From assembly GCA_048013815.1 (NCBI GenBank), contig CM106585.1, positions 3,658,001 to 3,722,000 on the forward strand: a stretch of DNA of 64,000 nt, read 5' to 3'. The DNA is from Setoptus koraiensis. Taxonomy: Eukaryota; Arthropoda. The notes below the pieces were generated by a model. That model was given only the letters and a program-made list of their open reading frames with translations, was not told the DNA's origin and searched no databases. The position numbers were made by a program, and so were the translations under genes. The stretch's first letter is position 1, and the number at the start of each line of letters is the position of its first letter. Shown here piece by piece: positions 34,722-47,100 of this stretch.

Positions 34722-37700
34722 GCTAACCAATGACAACAAATTGTGACATAATAATGAGCTGTCGTTTGTCGTTGGCCAACAACATTGTGCCGTCCAATGG
34801 AAGCCATACAATTTGTATGATGCAAGCAATGACTGACACAATTGAATACACATAGCAAACAGGCCGCTGCCTTCGAGGGCCTCGGCTCGCTGTTGGCAAT
34901 GACGCAATTGCCAACAGCGAGCCGACTCACGCCATAAAGACTCACGAATAGTGAGTCAGAGACTCTGAGGCGGACACTCTGAGAAAAGCTGCCCATTGAG
35001 CTAGTCGACAACGACAATTAAATTCATTGCTGATTGAAACGACTCAACTGGTGTAGCACTGCTGACACTTGCACCTGTGTGTTTGTGAGTTACATAACAC
35101 TACATTTGCATTACGTAACAACACGAGCACGTTGATGGCAACGTGGCAACTTCTTGTTTAGTGTCGCACACACACACACAAGAATTGCCGTACAAGAGCC
35201 ACTGACAATGTGAGGTCAGCGGCAATCTCTAGAGGTCAAACAAGTAGTGCCTTAATACCTTGGTGCAACCTTAATAGTGTGCTGACCACGGCCAACGCGC
35301 GCCCAATGGTCAGCAATGGCCAGTCCAATGGTCAGCAATGGCCAGTCCAATGGTCAGCAATGGCCAGTGTGCAGTTGCGGGCACAGAGCGGGCTCATTAA
35401 GCGGCCTAATTTGCATTAAATTAGTTTTTGATGAACTACACTAGGCAACATGATACTACTGTGCACAGTTGGCTGTGAAACTGTAAACTTATGCAATTCT
35501 AAAACTCACCACCCACTACTACTATTTTTATCGCATTTGCCATTAACGCGCTCGTCCCAAAATAAAATATCGTTCGTTCTCTTTGGCCATTATCTCTGGC
35601 TTCTTTTGCTTGTTGCGCAACCTCATAATTGTGCCGCTTAAAACAACCCGCCAACCGGCCAACAAACAAACGCTCTCGTCAAAAGGAATGAGGTAAGTCC
35701 AATAATTGTTACTCTGTGCCCCACTTAAGCGTAATCATAATCGCTCATCGCAACACACACACACACACACACACGCCAGTGGCAATCAGCTGAATGAAGG
35801 AAACAACCGGCAACAACTTCATATATCACCAGTTCAAGATCACCCATTTACAGCCAGCACAGTACACACTCTCAAGCAAGCGCTCAGCGCCCAAAAATAG
35901 CGAGACGCCAATTTCAAAACAACTACCCACTGTTGTCATGACTTACGCAATACCTGACAGTTACCTGGTGACATATGGTTGTCGCCAGTGGCCAGGCACT
36001 GACATTGTGATGAATCACCCTCATGATGACTCACCTTGGGTTTAGTTCATTTGGACACTTTCAACTTAAATTTAACGCTTGCCTAACCACTGAGCCATGC
36101 ATTTTTTGCTTTGGTTTGGCCTCTTTTGATTGCTCGTACCTATCGCTCGTGAAAACAAATGAAAAAGCCAGTTGCCATCATACAACTTGTATGTGAGCGA
36201 AAATTGTTTCAAATCCGAGCTCATGCAATGCGACAGCTAAATGCAGCACTTGTTCATCAAACTTCATGGCAATATAAAAGCCAACTTATACTAACAGTGT
36301 AACAAAATGATCGGCTTCTCATGGACAGCATGTAATTAAATTAAATGTTTATTAAATATATTGCTGCATGGAAAATACTGCTGCTATGAAATGGCCACGA
36401 TGAGGCCAGTAACTGGAAAGAAAAGGCGAACAAGCATTTATCCTACATCTGATAAAATCAATGTAAGGCGGACCCAACGCAACGCAACGCAACCAGCCAA
36501 CCAGGCAGATCTGCACCGGAAGTCGCTTATCTGATCTACGTTCTCGCTGTTCTGCGCCGATCTACCAAACTAAATATGATTTATGCCGGGCCCGGCCCCA
36601 TTGAGGCCTCGGCCTACAAACAAACTCTGGCCCGACAAACAAACCCACTGATCGAGCACCGAAACTGGCTGCACACTCCTGGGCAGTCAGTTAGAGAAAA
36701 CAGTGGGCATTTATTGGCACATATATAACCATTCGTGATTCATCTATTTATCGCTTCTCGCCACTCAATCACATATAATGTGTGTGTGTGTCGATGAAAA
36801 CTCACATAGTTATCAGAGAGAAGATGTAGCTAAAGCTGTTGACTTTTCTTTTTCTGCCCACTGTCTTTTGTCAACCATGGTCCCTTATGTCATGTCATGT
36901 AGATTTGTGCTCATGTGCACCATATTAGACGGGGACGCACCAATAAATATTAAATGGTTCAAGGATGGTGCGGAATTGTCCAATAAGAACTCTATAGATA
37001 TTGAATTGAGTTCAGCCGGAGAATTAGGCTCAACATTGGTCTTCCGGCGCGTCCATCAAAGTCAAACTGGAAACTATACGTGCCTTGCCTCTAATCAGGC
37101 CGGTCAAGCCTCATTCACTTCGTTCATGTCCGTTAAAGGTGAGTGCTCACTAGCTGCTGTGTTGTCGTTGTTGTTGTTGTTGTCGTGTCTCCAATTTGTT
37201 TCGTTTCGTTCCGTCCGATTTCGTCCAATTGCATCCAATTTTATCCAACTCTATTCAATTGATTGTCACACACAAACAGAGAGACAGTTTGCGCTGCAAG
37301 TTGGCACGACGACACATCGCTTTGGCGAGATTATTTGCTTTTGTTACATACGCTACAAATAGGCGAGCGTCTCTTGAATCGATCATTTTTATTCTCGTTG
37401 GTTGACTGTGTGTCTGAATTGAGCACTAACAGCCAGCATTTCACACTCGACACAAGAACAAACGACACAGGCACAAGATGGGGCCAGAGGGCTCGTCTGT
37501 CTGTTTGTGTGTCAGTGTGGGCCCCGCTTAATCCTTTTGAATGGGGCTCGGCGCGAAATCTGGTGTCAGTCGGACGTTGTCCAACATGCTGGCGCTAGTT
37601 AGTTATTTTATTAAGCCATATGTTTTCATCTTTGACAATATTTACTGCTGTCTGTTGCAGCGACAGCAACAACGCCAACGACAGCAACAACAGCAACGAC

Positions 37701-40700
37701 AGCAACAACAACAGCGACATCGGCACACAGCGACAAGCGAGGGGCGCCAGAGAAATGAAAAATGGTCAAACTTATCGTCAGCATCGGTGGTCGTGTGTCA
37801 GCTGATTTCAGATGTCACTATCATCAATATTGTATGGCTGGCCCAAAAGAGAGCGAGAGACAACTAACGACATTTCAGCGACTCAATTGCTTTGCTGGCT
37901 CAATTGGCGTTTGCAACACGATGTGAAAATGTCACGCTTCATTTCAGTTTGGGGCCGCTCTCTCTCTCGAATTATCCCATCAGGTGGGCGTGTGGGCATC
38001 AGCTGATGTGCACCTAGCAGCGGGTTGTTGCTGTTGCTGTTTGGTTGGGGTCGCCCTCTCAATTGGCCTCCATGTCTGGCAGTCTATCAATTCAAATTAG
38101 ATTTTGTGTGTACCGTTTGGCGGCGGTTGCTCGCTCGACGCGCCACCTCAAGCACCTCCGAAGGCCCCATCCAGCTACTGGCCCCATTGAGCTGGCCCCA
38201 TTGAGCTGGCCCCATCGAGCCCGACCAAACCAACCAACTAACCCACGCAACTAACTAGAGCCAACTGAGCGAGCTATAGCGAGCTGCTTCGAGAGCGTGC
38301 TGTAGCGGTCGTAATAGTTACCTTGTAAATCCGGCTAGCGACACACAGCAGCGAGCCGTAATATCTGAGCCGTTCAAAGTGTCACCAACGCCAGGCTGCT
38401 GCTATTTTGGTATCAGGCAATGTCACTGGGATGTTATATACATTGAGTAGTGCTGGTAGTAGTGGATTTTGAGCAGTTATAATATTATAAATGTAGAGCT
38501 GTCTACTTGATGGTGGCCTCAACTTCTTTGCAATATTCCCCTGATATATAGCAATATTATCATGCCATTGTGAATGATTGCCGTGTGAGATGTGAAGAGG
38601 CCGTAAGAATAAGTTTGATAAACATATACGCAGACCGAGAGAGAGCATACATAATAGAGTTGTCAAATGTTGCACATAGCTACTTATATCTGACATAAAA
38701 TGCTGACTGGCCGCCCTGCTCGTCGCGCCAACCATACACTACCTATAGACTCTACACTACGGTATGTATACCAAGAGTATAGACCCAAAGAGATGTAAAT
38801 GGATAGTTGGCGCGCAGAGATGGGGCCCGGCTGCCAAGACGACACTGCCAGCCAGCCAGCCAGTCGGCCAGCCAGCCCGGCTGCTCAATATCGCATGAAT
38901 AATGACTCTACTTTTTACCATTATTGTTACGTGCTTGAGGCCCGGCGCGCAAACCGGCCAAGTGGGCCGCCACTCGCAGAACGCATGCATTGCGACAGTG
39001 CAAAATTATACATCTCGAAACTATAATTTGCCCGGCCCGCCACGCAAGGCGTTCTGGCGCTGCTGTGATTTGGAACGGTGCCGATGCTGCCGGGCCCATT
39101 TTGGCAAATTTCATCTAAATCTGGCGAATCGCGATTTAGATGAAATGCCACAAGCAAATGGCCAAACAATCCAGTCAATAGTCATCGTTTATTTATATAG
39201 TCAGCCAGTTGCAAATTTGTCCACTAGAGTCTAGTGACTAGACTCTAGTGACTAGAGTAGCAGAGATAGCAAATTGGCACACCAGTAGCGGGTTTAATTT
39301 GAGCCTGGCTGCCGGTTACGACGTGGGCAAAGTTACTAATTATCAGTGACAATTGAAAGCTATTATCCGGCTATCATCGCAGCCATCAATTGATAATTTG
39401 CTGTAGGTGAGTGGTTGTTTTTGGCTGGCACTCAGGCCCGCCAACAGTGACCAAAACACTAGCTACATGCCGGTAGATGGCCAGTGTTTTGGCCGTAGCG
39501 AGTGGGTGGCGCTTGGGTGGCAAATTGGTAAATTGGTTTAGAGATTGCCAGTAACTATTATCCGGTAACCTCCGACTAAGTGAGCCGCCCACTCGGGCCC
39601 CTGTACCAGCAGCCTGTATCATACAGGCTGCATTATACAGGCTGTATTATACAGGCTGTATGTGGTGAGCGCGTAAGTGTGCCCCCCGTTTCCACTTTGC
39701 GGCTTGCCTGATACCAGCAGACAAAATTGAATTAGACAATACAAACTTGCTGGTTGGTGGCGCAAATTTTCAAATTCAATTTATTTGCACCAGGCGCGCA
39801 CGTAATAATTTAATCCGTGCCCAGTGCCGCTAATTCTCATCGTTTGCCACCGTTGGTCTATGGCCGGTCTTTTACATACTCTCTATAATCATATAATATG
39901 CCAGCCTCTCGCTCTCGCTATTACATAGCCATGCTATTACATAACTCTTGAGCTATTATATAAGGGCACATTGTACATATTGTGCCGTATTATACGTGTG
40001 CCGGTTGTTGTGCGAGGCCCTAGGGTCATTGTGGTTCGCGACTTGGCGCCAGTTGCAACTCAATAGTCAACTCACTAGTCACGAGCCACGTTGGCCTGGC
40101 CGAGCCGAGCCGAGCATATTGCAGCCACTGTTATGGGTTCACGTTTGCAGTGTTGCGTAATGTTACGCAACTGGCAATTGGCAGTGCTCGCAGGTTGCCG
40201 GCTGCCAGTTGCAACCTCTCATTAGTGGACACTGTCATGAGTGGGCACAATGTGCACCCATTAACCTGCAGTATCTTTTGTAGAGTATATTATCTTGGCA
40301 AAATGCTGAGCTCAATCTCTCACTCACACTATCGACTATTGCCGAACACTCATTAACATTGAATTTATTTGCCCCGAACCATTTCTACTAAACGACGACG
40401 ACAACAACAACTGCCGCCGCCGCCGCCCCAAAACAACAACTTGCCCAAAACAACAACTTGCGCCGGCTAAAACCCAAAAATGGACCCCATTTGCGACCAT
40501 TTGTGCCACTGTGTTACTGCGTGCCGTTTGCACCGGCAACACACACACAAACTAACACACAAACTAACTAACTAACAAACTAACCCGCACCCTGGCACCG
40601 CGGCACCGTGCCCAATTGCATCATTATTACTCTGGATGGTGTTTGGATAATAATCATGATAAATACAGTGCCTCCACGATGGAAATTGGAGCCCACGGAT

Positions 40701-41119
40701 CAATTTGCCATAATAGGCGACACAGTTGTAATAGATTGCCAAGCCGAGGGGTAAGTCTAGTCAGTCGATGTCGGCTGTTTGCGATAATATGACACACACA
40801 CACTCTTGCCTCGTCTCGCCTCGCCGGTAAAGTGTCTTTTCGACATTTTCGACACAACTCTAATCTAGTGGCGAGTGCCGGCCGACGACTACGTGTCAGC
40901 GCGCTGATATCATTAAAGTTTATATATTTCTCAATGTGACAATATGTCTGTCTCATTGAGTACACATATGTCATGTGTCACTGATGATGATGGTCAGTTT
41001 TGCAGTTTTTAAACTGCCCCAACTGCTGGCACCCACTTGCCGGCGTCACTTGCCAGCGTACCCATGCCCTATCTGTGTCGTCCGTCTGGGCGCCTCGCTG
41101 CGGACTCGGCTGGTCAGCG

Positions 41120-41158
<39 letters not shown>

Positions 41159-44100
41159 TGGACAGAGTAAACAGTAACGGATCAACTGTCATGTTGACCT
41201 GTCGCCGTCGCTACAGCCAGTAACAGTGCAGCCGGCAATTGGCGCAAACACGCGCACTTGTTAACACGGCAACACGGGCCACTTCCGCTTGGCCTGGTGC
41301 GTTTGTTGTGACACTTGGCGCGTGGTGCGCGCGCTGTCACAAGCGACGCACGACTAACAACTTCCGATTGCTGGCTCTGATGAAGCCTGGATTTTCATCT
41401 TGGCTCATGTTGATAATGTTTGCCAAGTTTGTTATTTTGTCATTGTTTGTCTCCACTCGAATCACTGACTTGCTCATGCTCGCAATTTTGCTCACTGTTC
41501 GCTCGCAAGACGCTCGTTTGTTGTTGTACGAGCCACCAAAAACGAGCCACCAAAAAGTTGTGACAAAAAGTTGCTCGCTCTTGTCAGTGCTGTTGCCACT
41601 AGCTGTGCGACAATAGACAATCAATTGCGTCATTCTATCAAGAGTCATTGTGCGTGTGCGTGTGCGTGTGTGTCGTGCTCGTCGAGTGAATTGTCTGTGT
41701 GAGTATGTGACACAATTGTATGACTGTGCCAGTGCACAGCCGTTTTACACTTGATTGGGTGCGCCACTGGCGATTGTCGTTGCAAGCTGCACACTCTTTC
41801 TTGGGCCCCCGTTGGCCCCAAGAGAAATGGCAATCGCGCCAGTCGAGCTGTTTGGCCGAAATTATGTGTGCGTGTGTGTATAATTATTGAGCGCAACACA
41901 AAGAGACGACAAATTTACATGAGACGACATTTCTGCGCTGCCGGCGACCGATGGGCGAGTCGAGCACGATCGTCGCGATCGTCGCGATCGTTGCGATCGT
42001 TGCGAATTGCGAAAGTCGCGATAAAGGGAGAGTCGCAAGAGTCGCGAGAGAGGGAGAGCTGCGAGGAAGGGAGAGAGCGGGAGAGGCCAGGAAGACAGCT
42101 TAGCGAGACACTTCCTGCGGCGCGTTAGGTCGCCCCCTCGCGGAGCCATCGAGTGTGTTTAGCAGCAGCGGCCGAGCTGACATTGGCCAGGCGCCCGAAT
42201 TCATGGAAAAAGACGACAGAGGCAGCGCGATATTAGCGAGCCAGTCAAAGTATGCGCAGACTGTGCACAGTCGAGCCTTCTTTTTATACAATTCTCGCCA
42301 ACCAATGGACTGGTGGCCACTGATGGCCATCATATAGCACCATGCAGCACCACGTAGCACCACGCAGCACCACGCAGCACCACGCAGCACCACGCAGCAC
42401 CACGCAGCACCACGCAGCACCACGCAGCACCACGCAGCACCATCGTGTTGCATCGTGGAGAAGCGTCGTGTAGAATGGGGAGCGGGCACAGTTGCCGCTG
42501 GTAGAGAAAGCGCTTGCGTCGTTACGCAACTCATATCTATCAGCATTCTATCAGTATGGTTATTGTGCGTGTATATTCCATCATTGGCCATCATTGCCAT
42601 CGATAGCAACAACAGCAACAGCAGCAACAACAGCGACAGCAACAACGACAACAGCAACGACAACAGCAACGACAACAGCAACGACGGCAGCAACAACGAC
42701 AACAACAATGGGCACACTCGGCCATTGTTGTGTGGCTGTCAGATGGTTGTTGTTGTTGTTGCCAGCTAGCCCAGAGAATGGCCTAGAGAAATGTCGCGGC
42801 CAATATCGGTATCGAGAGAGCGAGCGTCGATAAAAAGAATCCACTCAAGACCCAAACAAGATGCCATCTGGCGGTTTTAATGGTGGCCCGTGGTGGTTGT
42901 GCGAGCGGGTAGTGCCCACAGCGCCAACAATAGCTTTACAATTGTTAATTGTAAAGCGATAAATTGTCACTGCTCACTTTCGGCCGTGTTTGCTAGCTGC
43001 CACCGGCCCCACTATCTGGCAGTACTAGTGAGTGTGCAACAGAACGGGGCTGATGTTGCCGATATCCGTTGGTCGGGCATGTGCCAACCGGGCTAAATGA
43101 AGAGATTTTTGGGGCTGGGGGGGCTCCAAAAAGGCGCAAACGCTGGCTGCAAACGCTGGCTGCAAACGCTGGCTGCAAACACGGCGGCAGCGTGTTAGTT
43201 GCGCGACAGAGACAGCCAGAGAAAAGGTGCCAACACGGCTAATTGCGTTACGGAGTCTCCTTTGGGCCGAAGCTTTTCGTAACAGTATCATATGGCACCA
43301 GGTAACGGCAGTGACCAGCTCGATGCTAGATAAATGTTGCCCAACACACTCTATACACACCGGCGCTGCTAAGTTGCGTGAGCTCGTTCAAGAATTATAT
43401 CATATAACGCCCAAAAGGGGGCCACAGAAATAGCGACACTGAGAGAGAGCGCGAACAGGTAACTGCGCCAGGCAATTAAAGCCACTAATAGTGTAGCAGT
43501 GATTTAAAGATGAGCGTGGCAGTCGTAATGTCGTCGTTGTTTTCATGACTATTTCGCCGCTGCCACTGCCGCTGCCGCTGCCGCTGCCCCTGCCAACGCC
43601 AACTTACCGAATGGATGCGTTACAAAGCCAGCTTACTATTACATCGGCTCTACACTGTTGATGACAAAATTGTCATCAAATGTGCGCCCTCTGTATCACG
43701 CGAGCTGCACGTTAGCAAAACGCTAGCCAGCGGCCAGCTAATTTGGCCGGCTCAGTGTGGCCAGCGGCTCCATCGGGCCATAATTCAGATGTAACTGTAG
43801 CTGTATTTTGGTGTCGTTTGCTCTGCTTGTTCCGTTGCACTGTGTTCCGCTGCGCTCCGTTCAATGGCTGTCCGTTCAATGGCAGTCCGTTCAATGGCAG
43901 TCTGGCCACTTGCAGTGGTCAATGGTTTGGGCCAACATGAGGGCAATTTGTTGTTGTTATAAATGCGAGCGTTGGCCACAACGCAACAACGGCGACATCT
44001 TTTAAAGTGTCACCACAGACCCAAACTTTTGCACTTGTCCACGCTGAGCATATGGACAAGTGCAAAAGTTGCATCAACATTTCAACAATTTCAACGCTAA

Positions 44101-47100
44101 CTCTAATAGATAGATACACCTCTCAATTGTGCTTTCAAGTGGCCTCATCGTCACATAAGTGCCAACGCCAACGCTCCCGACGAGACAAAGCTGCTAGCGG
44201 GGCCCACAGGTGAGCCGCACAACAACCAACAGCACAATTGTAAACAAATCAGTTGTTGGAATTTTTGGCTTGTCGCTGCGCTCGATTTGTCCGCTTGCGC
44301 TAGCTTTATCTGATTGCTTGAAAAGCAATTGTCACCATTAGAGACTTGATTGCCTTCATAAATATATATTTCACGCCACTGACACAATTGCAATGGTTTG
44401 CAACCTTTTGCCCGCACAACAGTTTCGTTTTTTGTGCCAGGCCTCACATTTATCATACGATATCGTGCTAATAATAATCAAATCACTAATATCTCATGTC
44501 GTCGTTTCTCTTAATTGTTGCCCTCAATTGTCGGATTGAATAAAACGATGCACGATCATGGATAATCGCAAACAATCGCTGTCGCACAATCAGAAACCCG
44601 GCCCCATTCATAAGATGGAAACAATCAGTAATGCCGTTATCAAGTGGTGAGTATCTCAATCAGCGCCCTCGGCTTACCGGGCAACCAGCGCGGGTTCATT
44701 CGTAGCTGAGCGGATAATCGCATTCATATATAATTCGGCCAACACGTACAATGTGTTGTTATGTGTATACGGTAATATAAGATGAGAGAGCAGTGAAGCG
44801 AGAGTTGCGGATAGAGGGCAAAAAAGTGATGGTCAGTTTGCATTAGACGCATGCCGATTCACGCATGAATATAACTGGCTATTTATATAAGTTAGATAAG
44901 GCTGGCCAAAGAGAAAGGGGGCGCCCGCAGGCTTTTGGCTGTGTCACTTCTGTGTGATTTATTTAAATGAGTCACTAATGATTATCACTTGTGTAAGTTG
45001 TGCAAAAGCAACCACAACAACAACGGTTGTTGCTGCTGCTGGCCGGAATAGTGGGCGACGACGCAACAACAGTCAAGACTTTTGAGCCATTTTGAGACTG
45101 ATGGCGGCCATGCAAATGGCCACTGAACCATTATCATGATTGCTATTGTCGCCACACGATACGCTGCCAACACTGCAGTATCAAATACATTTGTGTATAT
45201 CCGACACACTGTTTATCTATATGCATATGGAATTCGCATTCGCGCATAGTGTATTCGGCTAAAGTATAACATTTATTTGTTTGCGTATAAATAGATGGCG
45301 AGAGAGCGGGACAGCTCACTATTGGTCACTCGCTAGTAGTGAGTCGCTAGTAGTGAGTGAGTTTGGCCACCAGTGGGCGTTTGTCAGTGGCTGTTGCATC
45401 ATTGTTGGCCAGCTAAATAGTGTCACCAGTGCAAATGGTGTGCTTAAATAGAATAGCCATTGGTGTGTTTGGCCCCATTGAGACAATGGGGCGAGAGTTG
45501 TGCCAATTATATTTGCCTGCCGAGCTGCTGCCGAGCTGCCTGCAATCGAGTGGATGGGCGACTTAAAAAGCCAGCACTAGAGCCGTTCGTGTATTATATA
45601 TCTTGTCAGTTGGCTGCGGCGCCAATGGAAACACAGCGCGAGCAGGGAGAGCAATCAAGCTGAAGCTCATGCCTAATTCATCAGTTGAAGCTGACGGTGA
45701 TGTTGGCCACGTTTATCCCGTGAATGAACAAGCCAGCCGGCCAGCCAACGGATAGAAAAAGAATAGGCAACGGATAACCGATACCAGCGAGCCAGCGGAA
45801 CGTGCTCTGGGCGCGCCGTTTTGTCTCTGTGCGATCATCATGGTCAATAATAAGTTTATTCCTCGTCAGACGCAACCAACAAAACAACCACGACCAAAGG
45901 AGCCAGCCAAAGGAGTTACATAACGTTCGTGATGATGATGATCGGCAAAGCTGCGCGCTGGCTTTTAACCAGCAACTCAAGTGCCTCGCTTGTCTCTATC
46001 TAATCGATTCTTTGTTGAGACGACCCAATTGAGGCCCGGCATTGCCGAGCCATTGCAAGCCGCAACGCGATCAGTGGCGCCCACTATGTCAAAATTGCAC
46101 ACACTACAGAAAGAGACTAGTTGCAGTGGCAGAGAACGAGATAGAGAACAAAGAATATACAGCATTTAACATATATAATGTTGTCTGGTAAATGTTTGCC
46201 GTTTGCTCTCTCTCTCTCTCTGGCGGCCAGAGTCTGGCCAGCCGACTCGCCGGCACAATTGGGCCCCGCCGACACACACACACACTCGGTGGCACTTGTA
46301 CGCGTGGTAAGTGATGCGGATCATCAATTTGACTACCATTTAAACATATCCGCTCCACGAGGCCGGCAACACGGCCAAGACGGCCCACCAATTGATGGTT
46401 GCCTATGGCTGGTGCTTATTGTGGCGATTATTATTGTCGCGCAGCAGGCCCACAATTTTCCAGCAACCAATGGTTAAATTTTTGCCATTCATCCACTATC
46501 TCCATTTATCCGGTTGTTTATATTTAAATTCTAGCCCCCAAATTTGAGCTAGAGACATTGCGAGCGACCAGAGCTTGCGCTGACAGCCCGCTGTGAGTGG
46601 GCGACCGACAGAGAGAGACAGCCAACAACAAATTGCTAACAAACAACAAATGTTGTTGCAATATTGCAAATACAGGCAGCGATTTGCGTGACTCATCTCG
46701 GATGTCGCGTCTCAGATTTCATTCAGATTTCATTCAGATTTCATTCAGATGAGGCTCTCTCTCATGAGAGAGAGATCAATTTAAATTTGGCGATCATGAC
46801 GAGCACGATGATGATGACGATCTGACATTGGCAACAAACGACACATGTCGACCAATGTTGAACCGTTGGTGTCACTTGAAAGCTTATGTTTGTTTCAGTC
46901 TGATTGCTATGGCGCGCTGATGATGCGACCCCAATGCGTGATGTTAATGTTATTTAACATTATGCTCGATAGATAGAGAGTTTGCCCTCTCAACAACCAG
47001 TTGTTTGGTGGTGCTGCTGCTGCTGCAATCAATTATCCGCATCGATAGATGCTTTTCCACTCAACTACACAATGTACTGCTCACGTCGTCACCTCGATGC

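Larger units (their letters stand above)
37139..40668. other. sDscam intron 4
   Basis: A 3.5-kb phase 1 intron between the exons for Ig1 and the start of Ig2. It contains perfect hairpins at 39108-39146, 39223-39249 and 39609-39631, a CAACAG-rich run near 37660-37720, and no visible coding exon. Confidence 0.6.
40751..44593. other. sDscam intron 5
   Basis: A 3.8-kb phase 2 intron splitting Ig2. It holds a GA microsatellite (41123-41155), a 9-bp CGATCGTCG-type tandem near 41966-42005, the CAC(G)CAGCAC decamer array, CAACAG runs near 42605-42710, a 13-bp tandem near 43139-43181, and hairpins at 42933-42957, 43658-43679 and 44024-44070. Confidence 0.6.

Noticed and set aside
36780-36902. Alternative first exon of sDscam beginning MCVCVDENS
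   Set aside because: The frame is open into the Ig exon, but it lacks a signal peptide and contains the acceptor tract TGTCATGTAG; the upstream exon model fits the Ig fold better.
42331-42440. CRISPR-like regular array
   Set aside because: No spacers, a 10-bp unit, and a eukaryotic context; it is a minisatellite.
42100-42717. Minus-strand 205-codon frame with repeated AAWCCVVLRG peptide
   Set aside because: It is the translation of the 10-bp tandem array and the CAACAG runs; a 10-bp unit reads through frames only because of its composition.
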